A stretch of 64,000 nt of DNA, from positions 6,262,001-6,326,000 of the forward strand of contig OY725490.1 of NCBI GenBank assembly GCA_963281255.1, written 5' to 3'. Source of the stretch: Aphrocallistes beatrix (Eukaryota > Porifera > Hexactinellida > Sceptrulophora > Aphrocallistidae). Made by a program: the position numbers and the translations under genes. Position 1 is the first letter of the stretch, and each line of letters opens with the position of its first letter. The notes beneath the pieces are model-generated. The model was not told the DNA's origin, searched no databases, and saw only the letters and a program-made list of their open reading frames with translations. This document shows, piece by piece, positions 22,036 through 33,327 of the stretch.

Positions 22036-22288
22036 CATATTTGTAGTACACAGTGGAGTTAGGTACAAAATGCTATTGTCATGGATTGTTAATTATCGTC
22101 ATTTGTAGTTAATTTTGGACGAGTGTTTTGACGTATTCATTCTTTTGGCTTCTGTGACTATAGCATAATATTCTGATAAATACAAATAAATATAGTTAAT
22201 AGTTAATACGATTATTCTTTGGTTATTGGATAATATTGATAACTTATTCGAATTTCACGCCTATAACATTTCAGTTTTGCATTTACTA

Positions 22289-25200
22289 ATGGGGGTTGAT
22301 CTTTGTACATGGCGCAACCACATTGGCATATTCAATTCACGGAAATCTGCAAAATCAAGATGCTGCAAAATGATAGATATTCCTGGATTTGTTACATGCA
22401 ACATTTTGATCTCCATCTTAACAATTCTATCTCTATTCCTTATTATTTGCGGAGATGTAGAAGTGAACCCAGGACCAAGATATAATGGTTAGTTATTTTA
22501 CATATACTACATAGTACGTATTATTATTGATGTTTCTAATAATAAACAATGATATATTTGATTCAGAGAATTTATTATAGAAACTGATGATGTCAAGCAA
22601 GGTAACGAGATTGTCTCAAAGATGACCGATGCCTTATCCAAGTTAACTGGACATGGTTCATTAATTCTGAACAATCTCGAATTGCTTAAAACACGAAATT
22701 GGCGGGATGCCTCTTCTATCTGGGGTAAGCTGGCAAAATATGTTTATAGAAGAAATCGCTTGCAACTACGGGCGAAACTTATGAACATCTGGCGAAACAA
22801 CAACTGGAATATCAAATCTCAGGTAACACAAGCATTGACACTACCTAAAGATAAATTTACTCTACCTATCAGTATCAACATTTCTGAATTACCAGATATT
22901 CGTAATCATAACGTGCTTTTCTCCCATTCTGATAATTCACTAGAATCAGACATAAGTTCAATTATTAGCATTGAATCCACTGATCAGGTATCTAGTAAAA
23001 TGCACATAGTTCAGTCGACAAATCGAGGTGAATTTGGATTGACAGGCCAAGAATGGTTCAGAATTTTTCCAAATTTTTCAGAAAGTGCTCTAAAGTCAGA
23101 ATGGACAACCTTATTTAATGAGAAAATTTCCGTTTACTACCCGTTTTGTGTTCTAAAATTTTTATACCATCGAATTAACAAAAGCTATTCAAGACGTGGA
23201 AGTGCATTTCTTATTGCAGCAGCAGTTTGCAAGTTTAGTAATTGTTTCACCTTCAAATTTGAAATGGAAACACCGCAAACAAACGCAAGCAATCTTTATC
23301 TCGTTAATTATACTGCTACTGGATCAATCTCTGAAGAACATTCATCTAATTTAATTTCGCACAGCCGACATTTATCTGGAGACAGAAGAGAAGCCACTGC
23401 GAAACAGCTTGAACTTTCCAGTCCTTCTAATCTTCATTATTCCCTCTTTGTTGATTCACAAAATTTATCCGTTGCCAAAAAAGGAAACTTCAATTATTTA
23501 CACTCAACCGATGTCATTAGAAAGGTCAAGTCACAGCACTTTGAAAAATCCCGATTTAATAATGATATGTGGCAGGACATCATTAGCACCCAAATGTCAT
23601 ATATGAGCACAATCATTGGGAATACTCTTAACGGCTACATTCATTTCATAAGTTATTCCCCATTCATCATTCACTTGTATAGTGAAGAACAGATAATGTT
23701 GTTAAAAAAATTGGAAAAAGAATCTTTTGCATTGCATTTAGATGCCACTGGTTCGGTTATCAGGAAATTAGATCATTTGGGAAAAAGAATCCTCTATTAC
23801 GCTATCTCAGTAAAGCATCCTCTATCACATGTAAGCCCAATTCCACTTGCTGAGATGGTATCTAGCGAGCAGACAAACATTGAAATTTCACATTTGCTTA
23901 ACCGATGGTTATATGACGTAAAGAAGGTGACGAGTAGCGAGATATTACCAAATAAAGTTGAAGTAGACTTTAGTTGGGCCATGCTACATGGTGTCTGCAA
24001 TGCCTTTAACAAACAAAACTTAGAATGGTATTTAAATAAATGTTGGGAAACTATTCACAAGAGCAATTCTACTAATTCAATAAAAGTAATAATACACATA
24101 TGCTCGGCACACATAATGAATCGGTTTAGCTATAAACTAAGTTCTAAGTTCAGGATGGATAAACAGAGGAAACAAAAGATCATGTTCATAATGGCTCGAA
24201 TGACGAGTTGTACAACGATGGATGAAATGAATCAGTTATTTGGCGCATTGAGTATGGTATGTTTATCAAAAAAGATCTATCCAAAAATTGAAGAATCTTT
24301 TGATAAACTTAACAGCTCTATTTGTCTTGATAAGGAGTTCGATTTTGATCTCGAAAATATCACAGAACTAGATGAATCATTACCCAATGAAATGGGAGAT
24401 AGCAAAACATACAAATCAAGATCTCCATTTGGTATACATTTTCAGAATGAATTAATGAACTGCAAGACGCTTGTTGGCATATTTGAAATGGAAGAACAGA
24501 ATGAAAGCACTCCTAAAAACAACTACTACTTTCCAGATTTACCATCATTTCTTGTAACTCATTACATGCCAGTTTGTCCCCTCTGGTCAGGTCTTATACT
24601 AGGCCCATCCTTGCACCCAGGTCAATATCACGTGACATCCACGAATGCAATTGCAGAAAACTGGATGAGAATTGTAAAGATAACAATTTTACAGAAACAA
24701 TGCAAACTAAGACCGGGAGATTTCATTCGCAAATTAAGGGAAGGTATTGTTGGTAGAATAAAGGCATTCGAATTTGCATTCAATCCATTGAGCCTTAAAG
24801 TTCTCAAGAGACAAAAAACACAACAACCAAAAGATTATGATCAAATTGATGAAATGTGGAAGAAGAAGAAACCAAGACAGACATACTTCAAACCAGGAAA
24901 GCCAATGAACTCTAACAAACAAGCTTCACTTAAAAAGTTCAAGAATCCAAGACACGGAAAACTTAATCATTTGCCTTCCATAATGGTCACTAGCCCTCAG
25001 GTCAACTCAAAGGCAGTAACATTGTGCAGTGATTTGTCTAATGACGATTCTATTCCAGATGAAACTCTCTATATAGTAGATGTAAAATCCTATTATCATG
25101 GAGAATTCAAGACTGTAACTCCGAGTTGGCAAAGGGAAAAGTGCAAGGTGATAAGACTAACATTTACAACAGGAATACTATATGAAAATGAAGCCGCTGA

Positions 25201-25696
25201 TAAATCTCTTGAGATTCGACAATTAATTCCTACAAAAGAAAAAAGGATTTCACCTGATGGGAATTGCTTGTTTCGCTCTTTATCATACATAATTACTGGA
25301 ACAGATTACAATCATAAAGAAATACGGGAGTTAATAATTGATAAAATGAAGGGCGAATATAGAAAATTAGCCACCAATTACGTTCAAGCTCGAAAAGATT
25401 TATTGCCAGAGGAACGTTGCAATTCGATTGAAGATTATCTGAAAGCGAGCAAAATGGACCGAGTAGGATCTTGGGGTACAGACCTAGAAATATTTTTAGC
25501 AGCTATCATCCTGAGAACAGATATCTTTGTCTACAATGATGAGGAACAATCTTGGTTGAAATTCTCAGGACATGGCTTCATTGATGCTAAATCTACACAT
25601 GATTTAACAGAACGCAGAGTTTATTTGAGATTAAACATGAGCCACTTTCAGCCTGTCATCAAGGTTAACACCAGAACTCAAAGGCTTCCAAAATAA
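22289..25696 (+). CDS. Transposon polyprotein: 2A leader, MULE-like DDE transposase, OTU protease
   Basis: The leader frame opens at ATG 22289 and gives about 66 residues: a hydrophobic helix (ILISILTILSLFLI) ending in a 2A ribosome-skipping motif, GDVEVNPGP. It stops at 22492. The main frame (22622-25696, 1024 codons) has a DDE core with D374 (HLDATGS), D449 (VDFSWAM), the MULE-type C494-x2-H497 and E679 (AIAENWM), followed by a C-terminal OTU cysteine protease (DGNCLFRSL, Cys882; WGTDLEIFLAA; terminal His in MSHFQPVI). A stop at 22604-22606 separates the frames. Splicing 22487 to 22611 (donor g|gttagt, weak acceptor gag) would join them in frame into about 1094 aa, but separate initiation at ATG 22622 is equally possible. 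The OTU domain may strip ubiquitin from transposition factors; this is inference. Confidence 0.8.
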
Positions 25697-25814
25697 GAAG
25701 TTTAGTTCCATAGTAAATATACTATGAAGTTAGTCACATAGAAATTTAGAACTAGTACACAATTAGATTGCAATTCTGATTTAGCGCGTCAAGAATAGAA
25801 ATATTAGCATATTA

Positions 25815-27513
25815 ATAAATTTGTATAGTGAAAATCGGGAATTTTTGCAAAGTCACTGTGAAGTGGTTTTTGAAGAGAGGGACAAAAAATTGGAATTATA
25901 CAAAACTACCTCTCTCATAATGCTGTGATACAAATTTGAACTGAATGTTCAGCCTAAGTGAAAAGTTATAACCAGTTATGTCGTGCTCAGTCAAATCGTA
26001 TATGAATTTGTATAGTGAAAATCGGGAATTTTTGCAAAGTCACTGTGAAGTGGTTTTTGAAGAAAGGGACAAAAAATTGGAATGATACAAAACTACCTCT
26101 CTCATAATGCTGTGATACAAATTTGAACTGGATATTCAGCCTAAGCGAAAAGTTATAACCAGTTATGTCGTGCTCAGTCAAATCGAATATGAATTTGTAT
26201 AGTGAAAATCGGGAATTTTTGCAAAGTCACTGTGAAGTGGTTTTTGAAGAGAGGGACAAAAAATTGGAATTATACAAAACTACCTCTCTCATAATGCTGT
26301 GATACAAATTTGAACTGAATGTTCAGCCTAAGTGAAAAGTTATAACCAGTTATGTCGTGCTCAGTCAAATCGTATATGAATTTGTATAGTGAAAATCGGG
26401 AATTTTTGCAAAGTCACTGTGAAGTGGTTTTTGAAGAAAGGGACAAAAAATTGGAATGATACAAAACTACCTCTCTCATAATGCTGTGATACAAATTTGA
26501 ACTGGATATTCAGCCTAAGCGAAAAGTTATAACCAGTTATGTCGTGCTCAGTCAAATCGAATATGAATTTGTATAGTGAAAATCGGGAATTTTTGCAAAG
26601 TCACTGTGAAGTGGTTTTTGAAGAAAGGGACAAAAAATTGGAAAAATACAAAACTACCTCGCTCATAATGCTGTGTTACAAATTTGAACTGGATATTCAG
26701 CCTAAGCAAAAAGTTATAACCAGTTATGTCGTGCTCAGTCAAATCGAATATGAATTTGTATAGTGAAAATCGGGAATTTTTGCAAAGTCACTGTGAAGTG
26801 GTTTTTGAAGAAAGGGACAAAAAATTGGAAAAATACAAAACTACCTCGCTCATAATGCTGTGTTACAAATTTGAACTGGATATTCAGCCTAAGCGAAAAG
26901 TTATAACCAGTTATGTCGTGCTCAGTCAAATCGAATATGAATTTGTATAGTGAAAATCGGGAATTTTTGCAAAGTCACTGTGAAGTGGTTTTTGAAGAAA
27001 GGGACAAAAAATTGGAATGATACAAAACTACCTCTCTCATAATGCTGTGATACAAATTTGAACCGGATGTTCAGCCTAAGTGAAAAATTATAACCAGTTA
27101 TGTCGTGCTGAGTCAAATCGAATATGAATTTGTATAGTGAAAATCGGGAATTTTTGCAAAGTCACTGTGAAGTGGTTTTTGAAGAGAGGGACAAAAAATT
27201 GGAATTATACAAAACTACCTCTCTCATAATGCTGTGATACAAATTTGAACTGGATGTTCAGCCTAAGTGAAAAATTATAACCAGTTATGTCGTGCTCAGT
27301 CAAATCGAATATGAATTTGTATAGTGAAAATCGGGAATTTTTGCAAAGTCACTGTGAAGTGGTTTTTGAAGAAAGGGACAAAAAATTGGAATGATACAAA
27401 ACTACCTCTCTCATAATGCTGTGATACAAATTTGAACTGGATATTCAGCCTAAGTGAAAAGTTATAACCAGTTATGTCGTGCTCACTTTTCGCGCTGCTA
27501 ACTTCACATCCAT
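25815..27513 (-). repeat. Right foldback arm: about nine 187-bp units with dimeric order
   Basis: Units differ at two diagnostic places (gagaggg or gaaaggg; gaattatac, gaatgatac or gaaaaatac). Units 1-2 and 3-4 are nearly identical pairs, indicating a recent duplication of a 374-bp dimer. Units 5 and 6 form another near-identical pair. Confidence 0.9.
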
Positions 27514-27522
27514 GAATCATAG

Positions 27523-28079
27523 AGCCTATATAATAATATAGGAAGCACACTAAAAGTAATAACCTCAATCAAACAATGGGATGTGCTCTCACTAATCACA
27601 ATCCACGTTTTGATCCGATAAAACGAAACAATAGCAAATACAAGACATGGAGTCAAGGCTTAAGTCCCCGTTCAAATTCTTTACGAAGGACCAATGTAAT
27701 GTCTGCTCAAATACAGAACATTGGCTCTTCCTAAAGAACTTGGATAGGGACCTAAGCCGTGACTTAATGTCTCGTATTTACTATTTTTTGTTTAATTATA
27801 AAGAGACATTATCTTAATTTCAACCCCATGAATTTCCATTTGTCTGAATAGACAAATAACATTGTGTTATAGGGTATATTTTCAATATATTTCGCTCCTA
27901 ATCACTTTTGAGCTTAAAATAATACGCTTAAAGGGGCCTCTCGCGTTCCTACACAATTCCTTGAAAAGACTTAAGTCCTCTAAAAATGCACTTAATTTCA
28001 AAAAGGCTAAAACACTTTCTCAATAAATTTTCGAAGAGTTCACTTCATCTGAAAGGGTGAGAAGAATTAATTTATTGAC
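27523..28079. other. Intergenic, nothing recognised
   Basis: Right flank of the foldback element. Contains ggaagcacactaaaagtaat, also seen near 37295, but no gene. Confidence 0.4.
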
Positions 28080-28594
28080 CGAACAGTATTAACCGTATTT
28101 TCAACGAAATTTCTGCGTTCGTCTAAAATAAGACCCACAACAGATCGAGTCGACTAACTGATTAATCCAATTAAATTGGAGCCGAATAATAATAATAACT
28201 TCAAAAATAGAGTCGAACCTCTGGCATCATCAGATAATTGAACAATTGACAACGTCAAATTCTTACACATGCATGCGATAGTGATGGATATGGCTTTAGT
28301 AACCTTTTACTCAAAGTTTCTGGGTTTCATGCAATTTGCTCATCTTAAATTAGCTTTGCAATTATCTTGAACTAGTTATCCAAATCCAAGCATCTCCAAA
28401 GCTCTGGCTACGCCACTGGTACTCCTGGAGTTGCACTATCAGCCCACTGATCGACATTCTAACTTAATGCTATTGAGTGGATTATATTCCCAAAGATTAA
28501 TACAGTTATACAATCTATAAAATCTTATAAATAATACTATAACAAATTTAGCTTTCATTTATTCAAATTCTAATCGAGAGATTCTGAATTCCAG
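28080..28594. repeat. Duplicated 5' flank of NHL copy E
   Basis: Second copy of 18806-19284. It presumably held the promoter of copy E and ends gaattccag|ATG. Confidence 0.8.
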
Positions 28595-29826
28595 ATGGCT
28601 ATGCGTTGGGTCGTACTTCCTGATCTCGATAGACGGAATGTGTTCCAGAGAGTGAGGAGAGAAATAGAAGAGCTATTCCATTCTCTGATAGAGAAGGTGA
28701 ATGAGAGGAGAGAAGTTCTCCTGACACAGCTGAACCAATGGGAAGAAGAGTTCAACAGAACACGAGCAAGCTGTTTCCAATCTTTAGAAGAGATTAAGAG
28801 AGAACGAACTGAAATGGAAGAATTGTTAGCTAAGTTGAAGATAAATAAAGCTAGAACCTCGATGGAAAAGGGAATCACTGATCTAAGTAACGAGATTAGT
28901 GAGAAAGAACAGAAACTCCATTATCCACAAGTTCGATTTGTTTATGACAAATGATTTGAATTCAAAGATTTCCAAATTCGGATCTTTAAGTAAAGAGACT
29001 GACAATGTGTTAGTCAGGAATTACACTCAACTCTCTAAACCTGTGAAAGTGTTTGGTACATTTGGGAAAGGACAAGGAGAGTTCTCTGATCCTAAAGGTG
29101 TTGTAATCGATAATGATAATCAAAGAATATTTATTGCTGACATGCTTAATTCTCGTATTCAGGTTTGGAGTTTGGAAGGAGATTATTTGTCTGAGTTTGG
29201 TAGAGACATTCTACAATGGCCATGGGAAATTTGTCATTTTTGATCATTCTATTTACATTTCAGATTTCAAGGGACGTTTCTTATCTAAATGGTGTTACAA
29301 TGAATTTACTCTTGTAAAGAAATCTAAAACTTCTGAAGGATCTAAACCTGGTCAGTTGAATTATCCATCAGGTCTAGATATCGATGAAGAAGAGATATTT
29401 GTTGTTGAGTATGGAAATAACCGTATTTCTGTTTTTGATTTGAATCTTAAATTTCTAAGAATTATAGCGAATAACTCAATAGCTCATTCTTATTGTTTGC
29501 GAGTGAGAAATAACACAATCTACATTGTAGAGAGGACTGGTGTTATTAAACTATTCTCTAAAACAGATCAACTCCTGAAGACTATTCCAAAGCTTCCAGT
29601 CTTCTCTAATTTTATTTTTCATTTCAACATTGATTCTCAATTGAACTTTCTCATCACAGATCGTAGTAACAACTCTCTCTTCATCTTATCTCCAGAAGGA
29701 GATCTCATTCACTCAATCTCTTTTACTGAATTTGACCTAAAGAATCCACATGGTATTGACATCAATAGGGACGGATGTATAGTGCTATCCTTCCAGATTG
29801 GTTCTAAAGCTATTGCTATCTTTTGA
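28595..29826 (+). pseudogene. NHL-repeat gene with two frameshifts (copy E)
   Basis: Full-length relative of copies B and C: coiled coil, six-blade propeller, C terminus GSKAIAIF. A 2-bp loss near 28947 (gacaaatg where others have gacagaaatg) and a 1-bp gain near 29231 (gaaatttgtc against gaaattgtc) place it in three frames. No other lesion is visible and divergence from C is low, so the damage is recent. A coiled-coil-only product of 119 aa could still be made. Confidence 0.85.
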
Positions 29827-30569
29827 TTGTATTTCATCACATAATCTTTTTTGCTAACTTCAATAATTAACTTTTATAGATTTATAGATTTATAGATTTA
29901 TAGATTTATAGATTGAGATAACTATCTTAGTAAGCATTCTGTTGGGTTTTTATTTGTAGTCCAATCCTTTATAGCAATGGTCTTCAACCATTCGGGTATG
30001 GAGAATTGAAAATTCGATCTCAGTTTTGTGTGAGTTTGGCAGAGACACTTTATTGAGGCCATGGGAGAGTGTCTGTATAATCTAGAGTCAATATCCGGTA
30101 ACTCGAACCCTCAGGGGAAATCAAAATCTGTTCGAGTTAATGGATGACCTACATTTAATGTAACAAAATATTTCACTAAATTCATGGAAGCTGAGCAAAA
30201 ACATATGTCATAGCATATTATGTTTTTTTCTATGCAATTCATCCGCGTTATTCTATGAAGTTTCAAGTAACTTTATTGACATTTTGCAGAGACAGTTAAC
30301 AGTTAATAAATAATTAATGATTAGCAGCAGTAAGTAAAAGCAAATATATATTACTGACAGAAATGTTGTGATGTTGCGTGCTGAAAATGATGTAGCTATA
30401 TATTAACCAGAGTTGCGTGTGGTAGGCCAAGTGTTCATAGCTGCCGGTTCAGGTTTTTCAGATCGGACTCTAGGACTACAGCAATGTTAGAAATAATTGA
30501 GGGCAGTGGTTAATTTTTGAAGTAAAATATTTCTAAACATTCCAGATTGTGGAGAGCATTTCTTTTGAG

Positions 30570-31342
30570 GATTGGCGGACATTTCGTATACGGACAATTC
30601 GTATACGGACATTTCGTATAACGGACATTTCGTATAATGGACATTTCGTATACGGAAATTTCGTACAGTGGACAATTAGTCTAAATAGAATCGACTTTCG
30701 TTAACATATACCGTATTCCCTTGAATAGCAGCTTCCCTTGAATAATCGCGCCCTTGAATAAACGAGCTGAGCCTGGCACAGGGGTGGCGAGGGTGGCTTC
30801 CATCCCACTCAGGGGAGTTGCCATAATAAGTTTCTAAGTCTTAAATGAGAAAAAAATGTGGTATTTCATTTACTTTATCCCCACCTCGAATAATTGCCCC
30901 CCACCCTAGAGGGGGCTTGAAATAAATAACACAGGTCAACAACATTTTTTCATCACAGATGTTATACTTTTTTAAAGTCATTTTTCGTGCTGATTCCAAA
31001 TCTGCAATCAGATTTCTTCTATACGTCCAGATTTTCAGTTTTTTGGCTGGAAATTCTAAATTTCTATAAATTTTCAAAATTTCGAGATAAACAATAAAGA
31101 AATCTGGACCTCTGAGAGAAAATCCGATTCCAGATTTGAAATCAGCACGAAAAATAAGCTTAGAAAAGTATTATTTCATTCATGATGAGATTGACAAGTG
31201 AAAATTTGGTGACCTGTCTAATCGCCGCGGCTATTATTCAAGGAAATACGGAATGTCCATTATACGAAATGTCCATTATACAAAATGTCCGTATACGAAA
31301 TGTCCATATACGAAATGTCCGTATACGAAGTGTCCGATTACC
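30570..31342. mobile_element. hAT-like MITE with TSD cttttgag and subterminal repeats
   Basis: Absent from the paralogous site near 16800, which gives the empty site. An 8-bp duplication cttttgag flanks it (30562-30569, 31343-31350). The ends pair as gattggcggacatttcg and the complement of cgaagtgtccgattacc. Both subterminal zones repeat ggacatttcgtatac several times in opposite orientation. No coding capacity. The 8-bp TSD points to hAT. Confidence 0.85.
30711..31251. mobile_element. MITE nested in the hAT-like MITE
   Basis: 541 bp with inverted ends ccgtattcccttgaata / tattcaaggaaatacgg, and a second internal copy of cccttgaataatcgcg. The superfamily was not determined and no TSD is visible. 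The small minus ORF inside is not convincing. Confidence 0.65.
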
Positions 31343-32159
31343 CTTTTGAGAACAGTGTTACAACGTTTACTTTCATAAAAAAACCCTCAGATTCCAGGTA
31401 CATTTTGTGACTAAACTTTTAAATTATTGTTCGTATCGATGATTACCGACATTGTAGCAGAATATTCGTTGTTATAAATACGTATTCAGGAGGAAACAGT
31501 AATTTTCGAACTTCGCACATTTGGATATTCACCCGATGAAGTAATTCAGATTATTTATAGAGAGGAAAGTTAGGTCCATGTATTTTTTCCAAACGGAGTT
31601 TGAAGATGTACTCTAGAGTTCATGGGAATATCAAAAACTCATCATCACGAGTATCTCACTCTATTTTATTTGCTCCATTACCACGAAAAGATTTTCCAAA
31701 TCATTGGGAGGATTGGAAGTTAGGGAGTCATGGTGAAACTTTTTGGAGTAAGAAATGTATCTATTTCTTAACAAGGAGTCGAGACGCTCTCTGTCATGCG
31801 CTCTTTGAGGACTAAATCAAACAAGTTCGGTTAATTGGCCTTATTTGTTAAATGACATGGACTATATACATTGTCTCGAAAACGCACGAACCCCGTCTCA
31901 TCTTACTAGCGTAAAATTCATGTTTATTTCTACTTTCAAACTGACATTTTCTAAATCTCCCTTGTATCCTAATCCAGTCTGCACTTCTAAACTTTTCTTC
32001 ACGGACTGCTGTTCTGATTTTTTAAATTACAGGAACACCATTTTTGAGCGAGAATTAGACGAAGTTACCAGCGCATTTTTCAGTCGAAATTCTAAAAAGC
32101 TTATTTAACATGAACAAATTTAGGTTGAAATTTCTTAACGTTTATGTTCTTTTATTTGG

Positions 32160-32410
32160 AAACACTCAGTTCTCTTCTACAGTGTCTAAGTGATCAGGTT
32201 GTCCGCTGAGTTAAGCAACTCAGATGGCAACCCGATCACTTTGACAAGCCGCGTCCCCTTTGTGACACAGCGGCACACGCGATCCATCTCTAAGTGGTCG
32301 GGTTGACCCCTGAGGTTATCACCAACCTCAAACGGCAACCCGATCACTTTGAGTTGAGCGTGGAACAAGTGGAGACTTGATTCTGTCCAGTTGCTGCTCC
32401 TTTTATAGTT
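32160..32410 (-). ncRNA. Candidate structured RNA with TATA box and two tandem hairpins (copy 2)
   Basis: Same layout as 17725-17975: TATA near 32400, hairpin 1 at about 32293-32349, hairpin 2 at about 32189-32241. Substitutions relative to copy 1 fall mostly in loops and the spacer between hairpins, while the paired arms are unchanged. Confidence 0.45.
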
Positions 32411-33327
32411 GTCATTCTGAGTGCGAAGCCTAATTATATTCTGATTCTGGATACCTTACAACCTTACAATAATTAACCATGACAATGGATGAGTATAGAA
32501 GGAATGGTATCCATATGGCATTCACAATCGAGCATGTCTAGTTTCTGTAAAGTTAAAAAACTATGTAATGTGGTTAGTATGTCTGACTTTTATATGTGTA
32601 TCGAATAATATCGGTTTTCAATTACATTCGACGTTTAATTGTCAAATTTACATACCTATTTAATAAAGTAGTTGTCATGCATTATTACTAAACTATTATG
32701 TAGCATTGTTTCATTGTACCCCTATCTAGTTACATTCCATTACTTTCATATGTAACTATGGAATTTCAACCCTGCATATTTGCTAATTTTTTTAGCTATT
32801 TGGTATCTTATCTGCCTTTATTAATTTGTTGTAATATCTGAGTGTGATATCTGAGTGTGCTGAGTGGATGTACTACAAAACTGTAAAGATAAATATAAAA
32901 TAACATTGCAATCAGTTGCACTGAACTAGTGACGCTAGTGGGTTGCAGGTGAGGTTAGCTTTGCTGTTCTTACAATGGAGTTATGCCTGCATCTGTCGGA
33001 TGCAGTCCAAATGGGTAAGGAATGCTTGCAGCTTACCTTTATTGAACTACTTCATCAGCTCCTGGTTGATCTCAACGGATTCATCTCGGAGGTGTGTCGT
33101 AGGAAAGCAGTTTGATGCTCGGCAGGTGCCGCACCACTATTCGGCAGGTGGGATGCAGTGTAACACAGGACCGCCACATCGCCGCACCAATAAATATTTG
33201 CTTCCTACAACACTGCTTTGTGGCGAATTCGTCTAAGCGACTAATAGCAATCCGACTAGTAATAAACGTGATCTTATTTGCGAGTCAACAATCATTGAAA
33301 TTACTTTAATTATATACTAGCATAATT

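Larger units (their letters stand above)
21257..27513 (+). mobile_element. 6.26-kb foldback MULE-like transposon, complete with 9-bp TSD
   Basis: The termini are inverted repeats starting atggatgtgaagttagcagc. They are flanked by an exact 9-bp target-site duplication, gaatcatag, at 21248-21256 and 27514-27522. Inside each terminus is an array of a 187-bp unit in opposite orientation: about four units on the left and nine on the right. The structure (long inverted termini made of tandem repeats, 9-bp TSD) recalls Drosophila Foldback elements, and the encoded transposase has MULE features. The unique centre (about 22050-25800) encodes a short 2A-bearing leader and a 1024-codon transposase-OTU ORF. 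Near identity of the array units and a full-length ORF suggest recent activity. It sits between NHL copies D and E. Confidence 0.85.
29827..33240. repeat. Segmental duplication, copy 2 (3' flank of NHL copy E)
   Basis: Counterpart of 16417-18805, longer because it has extra sequence at about 30136-30485 and a 773-bp MITE at 30570-31342. It carries the second TATA-hairpin unit. No coding region is conserved between the copies. Confidence 0.85.

Noticed and set aside
22488-22581. 94-bp intron joining 2A leader to transposase via the acceptor at 22581
   Set aside because: The main frame has a TAA at 22604-22606 downstream of that acceptor, so this junction cannot give a fusion; only an acceptor after 22606 could.
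21446-27568. Many 60-90-codon ORFs on both strands inside the 187-bp arrays
   Set aside because: They repeat with the array unit, lie on both strands and have no domain; they follow from the repeat sequence itself.
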